Assembly (NCBI GenBank): GCA_011087645.1
Contig: JAALLF010000014.1
Span: forward strand, 1 to 64,000
From: Alphaproteobacteria bacterium
Lineage (GTDB): Bacteria; Pseudomonadota; Alphaproteobacteria; UBA6615
Reading direction: 5' to 3'
Length of the DNA: 64,000 bases
The position numbers and the translations under genes were made by a program. Numbering within the stretch: the first letter of the stretch is position 1; each line of letters opens with the position of its first letter. Positions 7,693 through 16,603 of the stretch are shown in pieces. A model generated the notes under the pieces. That model worked only from the letters and a program-made list of their open reading frames with translations. It was not told the DNA's origin and searched no databases.

Positions 7693-8907
7693 TCAGTAAG
7701 CTAGGCGTTTTTGGACACTGATTTCAGCGTCGGCCAATATGTTCGCTACCCGTTGTCCCGAATGCCCATCACCGAACAGGGTGGAACTGGCGTAGCGGCC
7801 GTGGGCGATCTGCCCGCGCAGCGCGGTTTCGATGGCGTCGGCGTTATAGCCGGCGTCGATGACGTTCGGTCCTCGCTCGCGGCCCTGCTGGCGGGTCCCC
7901 ACATTCACCGCCGGCACGCCCAGAAAGGCGCCTTCGCGCAACGCCGAGCTGGAATTGCCGACGATGCCGGCGGCGTTGTTCAGCAGGCGGGCGTAATCTT
8001 CGGCCGCGAAGTTGCGGTAGAAATGAACATTGGCGGCGGGGTTTTTCTCGCGGAACATGCGCAAGCCCTTGGAGACATCGTCGGAGCCGGCGTCCACGTT
8101 GGGCCACAGCCAGACGGTCTGCATACCCAGGCGGTTGACCGCGTCCAGGGTCTCGCGGACCTGGTCGAAGCCGCTGCCATATTCGGTGGTCACCGGATGT
8201 TGCAGGACGATCAGATACGGCGCGCCGGGATCGACCGAGGGCCCCACCCCCTTACCGTGATTGAGGATATCGGGGTTGAGGGCTAGGTCGTTATCGACCA
8301 GCAGATCGATCGCCGGGCAACCGGTGAGATGGACGGTCGTGGGGTCCTCGCCCATGCGCACCACATTATCGCGCGCCAATTCGGTGGCCGGGAAATGCAC
8401 ATGCGCCAATTTGGTGATGGCGTGGCGCACGCTCTCGTCGATCGAGCCGGTGACCTCACCGCCTTGCGTGTGGGCCAACGGGATATTCATATAGCTGGCG
8501 GCGATCGCCGTCGCCATGGTCTCGAACCGGTCGGCGACGGTGAGCACGATATCGGGTTGCAGGTTCTCGAACTGGGTGGACAATTCGATGATACCCATGC
8601 CGGTCGACTTCGCCATGGTGGTGGGGTTTTCGCCCTCGACGATGGAGTAGACCACGGCGGACGGCTCGAACCCATCGGCGCGGATCAGCTCGACCACATT
8701 GCCGTAGCGGTAGAGCAGCGCCGAGGCGCCGACCACCAGTTGCAACTCCAAACGGTTGTGACGCTGCACCGCGCGCATCACCGATTTGATGCGCGCATAG
8801 TTGGCGCGACTGTTAACGACGATGCAGATCTTGCGCACGCCGCCATTGCCATTCAAACGTCGCGGGCGGTTCGCGCCGCCATTGATGGCACTATCAAGCG
8901 GGGACAT
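7693..8907 (-). CDS. neuC: Hydrolysing UDP/GDP-sugar 2-epimerase (NeuC/LegG family)
   Basis: GT-B-fold enzyme that epimerises and hydrolyses a nucleotide sugar to free ManNAc, or in the legionaminic pathway to 2,4-diacetamido-2,4,6-trideoxymannose. Family signatures seen include 'VNSRANYARIKSVMRA' near the N-terminus, 'DRFETMATAIAASYMNIPLAHTQGGEVTGS' as two adjacent blocks, 'ESVRHAITKLAHVHF' and 'GNSSSALREGAFLGVPAVNVG'. The 404-residue length is normal, with a non-conserved ~24-residue N-terminal extension. The start overlaps the neuB 3' end by 14 bases. The second-locus genes LegB/LegC/PtmE favour the LegG role, but sequence alone does not separate NeuC from LegG. Confidence 0.87.
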   Translation of the reverse strand: MSPLDSAINGGANRPRRLNGNGGVRKICIVVNSRANYARIKSVMRAVQRHNRLELQLVVGASALLYRYGNVVELIRADGFEPSAVVYSIVEGENPTTMAKSTGMGIIELSTQFENLQPDIVLTVADRFETMATAIAASYMNIPLAHTQGGEVTGSIDESVRHAITKLAHVHFPATELARDNVVRMGEDPTTVHLTGCPAIDLLVDNDLALNPDILNHGKGVGPSVDPGAPYLIVLQHPVTTEYGSGFDQVRETLDAVNRLGMQTVWLWPNVDAGSDDVSKGLRMFREKNPAANVHFYRNFAAEDYARLLNNAAGIVGNSSSALREGAFLGVPAVNVGTRQQGRERGPNVIDAGYNADAIETALRGQIAHGRYASSTLFGDGHSGQRVANILADAEISVQKRLAY

Positions 8908-9949
8908 CGATGTCCTCCCACATCAACAGCCGGTCAGCCGGAACCGCTTGGAGCAGTTGACGGCCGATAATTTTTTCTAGCGCGTCGGCCGGAATACCGG
9001 TCGCCGGCTTCTTCGCGGTGAGCATGTCGGCATCGATCACCGTGCCGGCGGGTAGATCCGTACGCGGCGCCAGGCTGCGGCCGAACATGGCGCGCATTTC
9101 AGAAAGTTCGCCCGCTGCGGCGTCCTTATCGACCGGATGGCTGACCATCGCATGAAACGCGTCGCGGGCGTTCGCCACAGCGCGCAACTCGTCGACCGTC
9201 AGCGAGACCGGCACGTCGGGGCCAAAGCTGTCGCGCGACAGGGTCAGGTGGACCTCGATGATATCGGCGCCTTGGGCCAGCGCGGCCAGGGCCGGGTGCA
9301 CCGAGCCGGAATGATCGGACAATCCCACCGGGCAGCCATAGCGCTGGCGGTAATCGCCGATAACGTTCAAGCCAATGGCTTCGAGCGGGGTCGGATAGAG
9401 GCTGGCGCATTGCAGAACCGCCAAGGGTGCGTTCGCCTTTCGGATCGCCGCCACCGCACCATCGATGTCGGCGAAGCTGCTCATGCCGGTGGACAACAGC
9501 ACCGGCTTTCCGTCGACGCACATCGCCGCCAACAGTCTCTGCGATCCGACTTCGCCGGACGCAACCTTCCAGGCCGGCACGTCGAGCGCGCGCAACAACT
9601 CGACCGCCTCGATCGAGAAGGGAGAGCTTAAAAACGCCAGGCCGCTCTCGCCTGCATGTTCGGCCAGCCCGGCCCATTGTTCCGCGGTAAACGAGGTGCG
9701 CTGCCAATAGTCGTAGCGACTGGAATCCTGCCGGCTGAACGGCACGCGAAACGGCTCGTCGCGGGTCGATTCCGCTTCCGCCAAATGGGTTTGGAATTTA
9801 ATCGCATCGGCGCCGGCATTTGCTGCGGCGTCGATAAACGCGTGCGCGGTGCCCAACGATCCGTCATGGGCTTGCGCGACCTCGGCGATCAGATAGCCGG
9901 GCACACCCTCCCCAACCTTGCGTCCGCCGATGTCGAAAGAGGCGCTCAT
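8894..9949 (-). CDS. neuB: Nonulosonic acid synthase (NeuB/LegI family)
   Basis: Condenses a free N-acetylmannosamine-type sugar with phosphoenolpyruvate. The TIM-barrel domain shows 'YLIAEVAQAHDGSLGTAHAF', 'AGADAIKFQTHLAEAESTRDEPF', 'PAWKVASGEVGSQRLL', 'PVLLSTGMSSF' and 'PVGLSDHSGS'. The last ~60 residues form the antifreeze-like SAF domain ('RSLAPRTDLPAGTVIDADML'). The 351-residue length is standard. It is one base from the maf stop and overlaps neuC by 14 bases. This synthase is distinct from the second one in the window (PseI at 47616-48665), so the genome appears to make two nonulosonic acids. Confidence 0.9.
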   Translation of the reverse strand: MSASFDIGGRKVGEGVPGYLIAEVAQAHDGSLGTAHAFIDAAANAGADAIKFQTHLAEAESTRDEPFRVPFSRQDSSRYDYWQRTSFTAEQWAGLAEHAGESGLAFLSSPFSIEAVELLRALDVPAWKVASGEVGSQRLLAAMCVDGKPVLLSTGMSSFADIDGAVAAIRKANAPLAVLQCASLYPTPLEAIGLNVIGDYRQRYGCPVGLSDHSGSVHPALAALAQGADIIEVHLTLSRDSFGPDVPVSLTVDELRAVANARDAFHAMVSHPVDKDAAAGELSEMRAMFGRSLAPRTDLPAGTVIDADMLTAKKPATGIPADALEKIIGRQLLQAVPADRLLMWEDIDVPA

Positions 9950-9950
9950 G

Positions 9951-11966
9951 CTAACCCGCCTGCGACAGCGCCGGCGCGGGCGCGGCGTCCAGGCCCGCCA
10001 TCAAGGCTGTGCCGTCATCGAGAATGCGTTCGATTTCCGCCCGGTAGGTGGCGCGGAAGACATCCATCAGGCTGGCTTGCGCCGCCGCGTCGGGCGCCCG
10101 GTTTAGATAATAACCGGCGACCGGCGCCATTGAGCGCGCCGAACCGGCGACCATAATCGTCACGCCGCCGAATTTGGTAGCCGCCCCATCGAGAAAACCG
10201 CGCAGCTGCTGATCGAACCGGTGGATGTCGTCGGCAGTGTCCAAGCTGGTATCAAGTTGAGCACGCAGCTCGCCGGCAAACGCATTCCAATTATTGGTGA
10301 CGGCGGCGACATCTTGATCGATCAGATAAGCCCCCGGCGTGAAATGTACGGAACTGGTTTTGACGGCTTCGGCGATCGCGGTTTTATCGAGCGGCGCGTT
10401 GGTGAGGACCAGATCGTCGGGCGGCAACGGCTGCGCGCCGCCGATCATCACGCCGTCGCTGCAATTGCGCACCGTGAGGCCCGCCGCCGCGATGACCTGT
10501 TCGTAGGTCTGGCGGCTCCAGGCGAAATAGGAATTAGTGAGCACCTCGCCGCCGAAATTACCGGGCGCACGCGAGGAGAAATCGACACCGCGATCGGGGT
10601 AGCTGTCCAACGTGTAATAGGCGGTCTCGCCCGAATGATGATGGCTGGCATCCCTCGCGCCGCAATCGCAGCCAAACAGATAGACGTTGCGGAAGCCCAT
10701 GATCGCGGCCAGGGTCAGCGCCGCGTTCGCCGAATAGGGCGAGGTGCCGTCGATGGGGCGATGGCCAGCACCGAACATCGCCGTCGAGCTGAGAGCAGAG
10801 CGCAGGAACAGAAATTTCTCGTCGAACAATTCGGTCACACCGGGCTTCACTGTGGTCGACGCCACCAGCCGGATCGATCCGAACGTGTCGCCCTCGAATT
10901 GATCGCCAGCCCGCGTCCGGATATGCCGCAGGCGGTCGACCGTCGGTTGGGTGTTTTCTTTTTCCACATGAAAGTCGGGGACGATGCCCTGGTGCAGCAA
11001 GACCTGCAGGGTCGACCCGGCGGTGACAATAATTGCCCGGTCCTGCCATTTGCGAATGATTTCGATGCTGGCGTCGAGCGACGGTCCGGCGCCGACGACG
11101 AAAACCGGCGCGTCGATCGGAGCCCGCAATTCGCCCTCGATGAGCCAGAAATCGTGGGTTGCGACATTTGCCGTGGTGTTTTCGACCATCAACTTTTCAT
11201 CAGCGTAATAGCCTTTGAGAATAGCCGTCATGCCGGCCAAGTCATGGAAACCAGCGGCCACCGCCTTTGTCACATCGGTCTGGTAGTGGAGATAGATGTA
11301 AGACCCGTCGATCGCGGTCTCACCGAAGCGCAGCATTAGCGGCTCGAGCCGTTGTCGAATGCCGGCCGGATCGCCGCCAGCGATGATGTCGATGGTGGCG
11401 CCAGCCTCGGTGCATTGCGCCCACATTGCCTGCCAGTCCAGAACGGACAGGCTATGGTCCAAAAACTCGGTGATCGGCTCGACCAGGATGACATGCCGGG
11501 CCCCCGTTTGGGCGATAAGATCGCTGATGTGCAGACCCAGCCCGATACCAATGATCAGCAGAATGCCGCCACGATCGAGCGGTGGTTGCGGCAAGCGATC
11601 GGGCGCCGCGGCCTCAAGCTGGGTCGCCATCTTATGGGTACAGGCGTCGTGCAAATCATCAAAGTTCGGCGGTTCGACGACGATGCGCGTCGGCCGCGCC
11701 ATGTACGCGGCGACCTGTTCGGCGGCAAACTCGGCGGCGGGGCGATTGTAGAAAAGGCCCTGGCCTAAATCGATATCGACGATGGCACCATCGTCGTTAA
11801 AAACCGCCTGGGTCAGATCGGTTTCGCGGACGGGCAGCATCTCCGCAACGGGCGGATAGGCGGCGGTGAAAAACAACAAGTTTTTCTCGTACAGGGACGT
11901 TTCGGCCATTAACAGACAACGCTGTTGCAACGGCGTGCCGGCGGCGCGCCTTTCGGTGCCGCCCAT
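9951..11966 (-). CDS. Maf-type motility-associated glycosyltransferase (DUF115 family)
   Basis: A 671-residue protein of the Maf/DUF115 family, whose members transfer nonulosonic acids to flagellin in the cytoplasm. The central conserved block begins 'VFVVGAGPSLDASIEII' and continues with 'AIIVTAGSTLQVLLHQGI', 'PDFHVEKENTQ', 'VYLFGCDCGARDASHHHSGE' and 'NCSDGVMIGGAQPLPPDDL', all typical. An ATG at 11909 (MAETSLYEKNLLFF) would give 652 residues and matches family N-termini better than the ATG at 11966; neither has a clear ribosome-binding site. As first gene of the neuB-neuC-neuA operon it is the obvious user of the CMP-sugar made there. No flagellin gene is in this window. Confidence 0.85.
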   Translation of the reverse strand: MGGTERRAAGTPLQQRCLLMAETSLYEKNLLFFTAAYPPVAEMLPVRETDLTQAVFNDDGAIVDIDLGQGLFYNRPAAEFAAEQVAAYMARPTRIVVEPPNFDDLHDACTHKMATQLEAAAPDRLPQPPLDRGGILLIIGIGLGLHISDLIAQTGARHVILVEPITEFLDHSLSVLDWQAMWAQCTEAGATIDIIAGGDPAGIRQRLEPLMLRFGETAIDGSYIYLHYQTDVTKAVAAGFHDLAGMTAILKGYYADEKLMVENTTANVATHDFWLIEGELRAPIDAPVFVVGAGPSLDASIEIIRKWQDRAIIVTAGSTLQVLLHQGIVPDFHVEKENTQPTVDRLRHIRTRAGDQFEGDTFGSIRLVASTTVKPGVTELFDEKFLFLRSALSSTAMFGAGHRPIDGTSPYSANAALTLAAIMGFRNVYLFGCDCGARDASHHHSGETAYYTLDSYPDRGVDFSSRAPGNFGGEVLTNSYFAWSRQTYEQVIAAAGLTVRNCSDGVMIGGAQPLPPDDLVLTNAPLDKTAIAEAVKTSSVHFTPGAYLIDQDVAAVTNNWNAFAGELRAQLDTSLDTADDIHRFDQQLRGFLDGAATKFGGVTIMVAGSARSMAPVAGYYLNRAPDAAAQASLMDVFRATYRAEIERILDDGTALMAGLDAAPAPALSQAG

Positions 11967-12019
11967 TCAAGGCCAATATGATTAACAAAACCTAAAATCG
12001 GGCCGGGCCCGCCCGGTTT

Positions 12020-13429
12020 TCAGCCGATTTGGCGGGTTTCTTCGACCTCGACCTCGGGCGTCTCATCGATCGGTGTCGCGACGGCCGGTTCGACCTCGCC
12101 CGCGGCCGGCGCCCCAGCGGCAATCGGTGGCGCAATGACCGCGCGGTGGACCCGCGGCGGCTGCTTCCACGACAGCGTCGCGAACGACCCGCAATGGCCG
12201 CACACCGCCGACCAATCGTCGGACACAGTGCCGCAACTGGCGCAGACCCAGGCCTTGTCGGCCTCGGCTTCAGCGGCACGCTCGATCCAGCGCCGCGCCG
12301 CGACGTCATCTTGTGTCTCCGCTTCCGCCAGCCGCGCCCACATCCGATACACCCGCGCGGTCGGTTCCGCGGTTTCCAGCGCGTCCAATTGTTGCTTGGC
12401 CTCACCCCACAGTTTTGCGGTTACCGCCGCCTCGGCGATCGCGAAACGGCTTTCCGGATGGCTGGTATTTTCCTTGGTCAATTGGCTGATGGCGCGATAG
12501 CGGTCGAGCGGCGGCACGTCGCCGACAATATCGAGATAGGCCGCGCTCAACACCGGGTGGGGCGCCACCCGCCAGGTGCGCTCCAGCACCTTGCGCGCCC
12601 GGCCATCGTCGGCCACCAAGCGGGCCAGTAGTTCGGCCGCTGGGGGATGGGCGGGGTCGAGATCGTGCGCTTTGCGCACCTGCTCGAACGCATCGGACAA
12701 GCTGCCGCCGCTGAACGCGCTATGCGCCCGTTCGGTCAACAGCGCGGCCTGGTGCCGGCGGCCAACTTCGGCCGGCAAACGTTTGCGCCGCTGGGCTTCT
12801 TCGACAAGTTTTTGCGCCGCCCGCCAGCGGCCGGCCTTGCTGTGCAAGGAGACCAGCGTGTCGAGCAGCCAGGGCGCCGAGGGCTGCAACGGATAGGCGC
12901 GCTGGGCATAATCGAGTGCGCGCGCATCATCATCGTCGCGCAAGGCTTGTAAAATAAGACCGCGCAGTCCGAGAAATTCGGTCTCCGGGCGCTCGAGCAT
13001 TTGTTCGAAGCAACGCTGCGCGGTCGCCTCATCTCCGTCGAGTTGGGCGGCCTGTGCCGACAATAGCAGGGTCAGTGGCGGCGCATTCAGCAGCGAATCC
13101 GCCTTACGAACCAGCTTGCGTGCCGCCGCGGCATCGCCCGCGGCTACCGCCGCCAATCCATCGGTCAGCGCGCGATACCCAGCCGCTTCCCGACGATGAC
13201 GACCCGACGCCAACAACTCGCCGGGCTTGCGGCGCAGCCAGCGCCAACCGGCGTAAAGCGACGCGGCGAGCACCACCACGACCAGTAGGATAAGCGCCAT
13301 GACGCCGAGCGATGTCTCGACCCGCCAGCCCTGCCAGTCGATCGCCACCACGCCCGGTCGATTAGCCAGCCACACCGCGAGCGCCGCGACAATGGCGACT
13401 TCGATGAAAAAGATTATCGCCCGGCGCAT
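12020..13429 (-). CDS. hemY: HemY-like inner-membrane TPR protein of the heme operon
   Basis: 469 residues. The N-terminal HemY_N region has two membrane segments, 'AIIFFIEVAIVAALAVWLA' and 'GVMALILLVVVVLAASLYA'. TPR-like helices with many Ala/Leu repeats follow. Near residue 390 there is a small zinc-ribbon-like part, 'WVCASCGTVSDDWSAVCGHC', common in alphaproteobacterial HemY, then a Pro/Glu-rich tail. The protein is thought to support heme biosynthesis enzymes at the inner membrane; its exact role is unsettled. The ATG at 13429 overlaps the mitofilin-family stop (ATGA). A GTG one codon upstream is an alternative. It closes the order hemC-hemD-mitofilin-hemY. Confidence 0.87.
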   Translation of the reverse strand: MRRAIIFFIEVAIVAALAVWLANRPGVVAIDWQGWRVETSLGVMALILLVVVVLAASLYAGWRWLRRKPGELLASGRHRREAAGYRALTDGLAAVAAGDAAAARKLVRKADSLLNAPPLTLLLSAQAAQLDGDEATAQRCFEQMLERPETEFLGLRGLILQALRDDDDARALDYAQRAYPLQPSAPWLLDTLVSLHSKAGRWRAAQKLVEEAQRRKRLPAEVGRRHQAALLTERAHSAFSGGSLSDAFEQVRKAHDLDPAHPPAAELLARLVADDGRARKVLERTWRVAPHPVLSAAYLDIVGDVPPLDRYRAISQLTKENTSHPESRFAIAEAAVTAKLWGEAKQQLDALETAEPTARVYRMWARLAEAETQDDVAARRWIERAAEAEADKAWVCASCGTVSDDWSAVCGHCGSFATLSWKQPPRVHRAVIAPPIAAGAPAAGEVEPAVATPIDETPEVEVEETRQIG

Positions 13430-14745
13430 CACGAACCACCGTTGCCGGACTGCAGACGCGCGATCGCCAGCGCTTCGATCTCGCCGACCGCGACATCGGC
13501 ATCGAGCCGCGCCCGCGCACTCGTCAACCAAGCTTCGGCGGCCGCCGCCGCGGCACCCGTTAGATCATCCAATTCGCCAACAGCCCCGGCCATGTCGCCC
13601 GATCGCAACTTGAATTCGGCCCGCGCGACCCGCGCCTCGGGACCGTCGCCGGTTACATCGGGGCCAACCCGCCGGACCGACGCAACGCTTTGAATTCGTT
13701 GCAGCGCGCGATCGGTCCAACCGCCCGCGGCCTCGCCACCAGCGGCGGCAACAACGTCGCGCGCCACAGCATTGAAGGACTGGGTCAATGCCTCTCGTGT
13801 CAGGATTCCGGCGCCGGCCTGCCCCGCCAGCCGATCGAGGATCGCGCCGAGCGTTGCATCACCCTCGGAAAGGGCGCGCAAATTCGCCATGGCATCCTGA
13901 TAGGGCGCCCCCTGATCGAGGGTGCGCTGCAATCGGCCGGCGGCCAAAGCCAGCCCGACCGCCTGCGTTACACCTTCGCCACTGCCCCGGCCGCTCTCTC
14001 CCAGGGCGGCGAGTTGCTGGCGCAGTTGGCCAATTTCATCCTGCGCCGCCGCCATCGCAGCAGCAGCGCTCAGCGCATCGCCATCGGCCTGAATTTGCAT
14101 CTGGTCAAGCTCCGCCTCGGTGTCTTTCAGGCGGATATCGAGCTCCTCGACTTTCGCTGATAGCGCGGTATCGTCGCCCCGGGTTTCGGAGATGCGTTCA
14201 ACCGCCGTCCGCAGTTCGGCAAAATCCGCGGCGAACTGTTGTAGCGAGGAACCGTTCCCGCCCTCTTTCGCCGTCTCCTCCAGGGTCGCGAGCCGGTCGG
14301 TTATTCGCTCGAGAGCCTCCGTCGACCCTACATTATCGTCGGACCCGCCACCGCCTAGCGCCATCCAACCGCCGACGCCCACCGCGACGATCAACGCCAC
14401 CACCGCGATGGCGAACGCGCCACCACCGTTTTTTAATCCGGCAGCACCACTTTTAATCACCAATGGTTCGGGCGCCAACGGCGGTGCATCAGCCGGTTCG
14501 ACGTCTTCGGAGATGACGGGGTCATCGTTTCCCGAATCGCTCCCTATCCCCGACAAATCCACCTCATGGGCCTCAGCGGCGGCCAAAACATCGCCAGCGC
14601 GGTTTTCCGGAATGGTGTCTCGTTGTTTCCAGCCCTGAACGGTGCTTACCGGGACATCGAGTTTATGGGCCATAGGCCGAATACCCCCAAAGGCCTCAAT
14701 AATGGCGGCGGTATCGGACAAATTTATGTCGTTATGGTCGTTCAT
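13429..14745 (-). CDS. Mitofilin (Mic60)-family inner-membrane protein with an N-terminal helix-turn-helix
   Basis: 438 residues, in the position where alphaproteobacteria carry the Mic60/mitofilin homologue (COG4223). The parts are: residues ~8-58, a Cro-like helix-turn-helix with 'GGIRPMAHKLDVPVSTVQGW' followed by a WKxR-type ending; ~60-105, an acidic/proline linker; ~108-135, one membrane segment 'AFAIAVVALIVAVGVGGWMA'; ~145-250, a coiled coil rich in E/L/Q; and a C-terminal helical domain ending 'GEIEALAIARLQ'. Alphaproteobacterial Mic60 is known to deform inner membranes. The added DNA-binding-like domain would face the cytoplasm. It overlaps hemY by one base (ATGA). The mitofilin assignment rests on topology, coiled coil and synteny, as sequence conservation in this family is low. 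Confidence 0.8.
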   Translation of the reverse strand: MNDHNDINLSDTAAIIEAFGGIRPMAHKLDVPVSTVQGWKQRDTIPENRAGDVLAAAEAHEVDLSGIGSDSGNDDPVISEDVEPADAPPLAPEPLVIKSGAAGLKNGGGAFAIAVVALIVAVGVGGWMALGGGGSDDNVGSTEALERITDRLATLEETAKEGGNGSSLQQFAADFAELRTAVERISETRGDDTALSAKVEELDIRLKDTEAELDQMQIQADGDALSAAAAMAAAQDEIGQLRQQLAALGESGRGSGEGVTQAVGLALAAGRLQRTLDQGAPYQDAMANLRALSEGDATLGAILDRLAGQAGAGILTREALTQSFNAVARDVVAAAGGEAAGGWTDRALQRIQSVASVRRVGPDVTGDGPEARVARAEFKLRSGDMAGAVGELDDLTGAAAAAAEAWLTSARARLDADVAVGEIEALAIARLQSGNGGS

Positions 14746-14766
14746 CTAATTTCCGGCGCTGATTTA

Positions 14767-14782
14767 TCGTACGTGCGTACGA
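14767..14782. promoter_or_regulatory. Palindrome TCGTACG-TG-CGTACGA upstream of the HTH-mitofilin gene
   Basis: A perfect 7-bp inverted repeat with a 2-base spacer, ending 21 bases before the start codon of the HTH-mitofilin gene. It also contains two of five GTAC tetramers clustered between 14769 and 14850. Its place just downstream of a candidate promoter suggests an operator. Because the downstream gene encodes a helix-turn-helix, self-regulation is an attractive inference but is not demonstrated. Confidence 0.5.
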
Positions 14783-14804
14783 GTACGCTCTAGGATTCGC
14801 ATGT

Positions 14805-14832
14805 ACTATATCATATTTACCCGCAAGCGTAA
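14805..14832 (-). promoter_or_regulatory. Candidate promoter for the mitofilin-hemY pair
   Basis: On the minus strand a TTACGC hexamer (14827-14832) and a TATAGT hexamer (14805-14810) are separated by 16 bases, a plausible sigma-70 pair in the 106-base gap after hemD. A GANTC site, the CcrM methylation target (GATTC at 14794-14798), lies just downstream of the -10 element, near where transcription would begin. This is a pattern match only. Confidence 0.35.
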
Positions 14833-14851
14833 GCCAGGCTATGCACGTACA

Positions 14852-15580
14852 CTAGTTGTCTCTCGTAAGTGCGGCGAATAGGGCAGCCTGGTTTGCCGTT
14901 GCGGCGACGCGTACACCATAAAACGGCAGAGATGTTAGGGTTTCAGCGACTGTTGCACTTAAACAGACCGCGATTAGATGCTGGCAATTAGCCGCTAAAC
15001 CGGCCGATTCGACCAATTTTGCGAACTGCGCAGCCGTACGTGGCGAATAAAAGAGCGCAGCATCGACCGCGCTATCGTTGAGCGCCCGGCGGGCCACTTC
15101 CGGCAATCTGCCGGCGGTTTGTGCGCTATAGAGTTGAGCACGGCGAACCTCAAAACCCGCGGCCGTCAAGTCACCGGCCAGATCACCAGCCACGACACTA
15201 CCGGCGGCATGAAATAGGGCGCCGTTTTCGGGGCTCAATTGGTCTCGAACCACCGCCGCCAAGGCCGCAACATCGCCATTGGCGCTGGTAACCTTGGAAA
15301 ATCCACTTTCGGCCGCGGCGGCGGCGCTGGCATCGCCGACCGCGAACAGCGGCAAATCTCGACGCGCGGTGGCGCGCGCCAGCGCCCGCGCGCCGTTGGC
15401 GCTGGTCACCAACAAAGCCTGCACATCTTCCAAGTCAGGCGCCGCGCCGGGGATGTCGCTAATCTCGATCAGCGGTGCAATCACTGTTTCGATATTCTGC
15501 GCCGCCAATAACCGCGCAGTTTCTTCGCTATCCGGGCGAGGCCGGGTAAGCAACACCCGCAAAGCCGTCGCGCCGGTCAC
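14852..15580 (-). CDS. hemD: Uroporphyrinogen-III synthase
   Basis: 242 residues, the family's usual size. HemD closes and flips ring D of hydroxymethylbilane to give uroporphyrinogen III. HemD is poorly conserved, but the opening 'RVLLTRPRPDSEETARLL', the internal 'VQALLVTSANGARALA' and 'DAALFYSPRTAAQFAKLV' are characteristic blocks of its two Rossmann-like lobes. The gene overlaps the hemC stop by 4 bases, so translation is coupled, which supports the assignment. A gap of 106 bases with its own candidate promoter separates it from the mitofilin-family gene. Confidence 0.9.
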   Translation of the reverse strand: MTGATALRVLLTRPRPDSEETARLLAAQNIETVIAPLIEISDIPGAAPDLEDVQALLVTSANGARALARATARRDLPLFAVGDASAAAAAESGFSKVTSANGDVAALAAVVRDQLSPENGALFHAAGSVVAGDLAGDLTAAGFEVRRAQLYSAQTAGRLPEVARRALNDSAVDAALFYSPRTAAQFAKLVESAGLAANCQHLIAVCLSATVAETLTSLPFYGVRVAATANQAALFAALTRDN

Positions 15581-16497
15581 ACTAGACTTTCGAAAAATTT
15601 CGACCCGGCGCGCTGCCGCAACTCCTGACCCACTAAGGCGCCGATTCGCGCCGCGTCGGCAACGTCGCCGGTCTGCTGGAAGCGCTGCAGCCCGCTACCG
15701 TCGGGCCACACCAGAAGGCCATCCAGGGTGAGCTGGTCACCGTCGAGGGTCGCCAGCCCGCCGATCGGCGTGCGGCAGGTGCCGTCGAGCGCCGCCAGCA
15801 TGGCTCGCTCAGCCGTTACGCACAGCGCGGTTCGGCTATCGTTTAGAGAAGCCAACAGGGCCGCCGCAGGCCCATCGTCGGCGCGGCGTTCGATGCCGAC
15901 CGCCCCTTGGGCGACAGCGGGTAGAAATTCACCCGGGTCGAGTCTTGTACCAATCGCATCAGCCAGTCCGAGACGCTTGAGCCCTGCAACGGCGAGCAGG
16001 GTAGCGTCGACTTCGCCGGCGGCGAGTTTTTGCAGCCGCGTACCCACATTGCCGCGCATCAACGTAATTTTGAGATCGGGACGCACGGCGAGCAGTTGCG
16101 CGCTGCGGCGCATCGAAGCCGTGCCCACCAGCGCCCCCTCGGCAAGCGCGCCAATAGACGACGCACCCAACAAGGTGTCGCGGGAATCTTCGCGCGGCAA
16201 AAAACAATCGACCGTCAGTCCCTCGGGCAACCAGGTCTCCACATCCTTCATGGAGTGCACGGCGATATCGACGGCGCCATCGAGTAGGGCTTGCTCGATC
16301 TCCTTGGTGAACAGCCCCTTGCCACCGACATCGGCCAACGGTCGGTCGGTGACCTGGTCGCCGGTGGTCTTGATGATGGTGAGCTCCGGCGCCGGCAAAT
16401 CGGGATGGGCGGCGATCAGCAGATCGCGCACCTGGTTCGACTGAGCCAAGGCCAGCGGGCTGCCACGGGTGCCGATGCGAAGGGGTTGCGGTGCCAT
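15577..16497 (-). CDS. hemC: Hydroxymethylbilane synthase (porphobilinogen deaminase)
   Basis: Polymerises four porphobilinogens into hydroxymethylbilane in the cytoplasm. The start 'LRIGTRGSPLALAQSNQV', the central 'HSMKDVETWLPEGLT', 'MRGNVGTRLQKL' and 'AVAQGAVGIE' are strong family signatures. The cysteine that carries the dipyrromethane cofactor is in 'ALDGTCRTPIGG'. The ATG at 16497 gives 306 residues; the frame extends 18 codons further upstream without family similarity. It is divergent from tsaD with about 106 bases between the two starts, so the gap should hold promoters for both directions. Confidence 0.97.
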   Translation of the reverse strand: MAPQPLRIGTRGSPLALAQSNQVRDLLIAAHPDLPAPELTIIKTTGDQVTDRPLADVGGKGLFTKEIEQALLDGAVDIAVHSMKDVETWLPEGLTVDCFLPREDSRDTLLGASSIGALAEGALVGTASMRRSAQLLAVRPDLKITLMRGNVGTRLQKLAAGEVDATLLAVAGLKRLGLADAIGTRLDPGEFLPAVAQGAVGIERRADDGPAAALLASLNDSRTALCVTAERAMLAALDGTCRTPIGGLATLDGDQLTLDGLLVWPDGSGLQRFQQTGDVADAARIGALVGQELRQRAGSKFFESLV

Positions 16498-16603
16498 ACT
16501 CTGGTCATAGACCCACACGCCACGGATGAAAAGACGGCAAAGCGCGAACACCGTGGCGCCGGTTTCGCTGGCCGCGCGGCGCCTCGAGCGCTATATCGCG
16601 CCC

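Noticed and set aside
10221..11339. A 372-codon plus-strand frame within the Maf glycosyltransferase gene.
   Set aside because: It is antisense to conserved Maf motifs and shows no family similarity.
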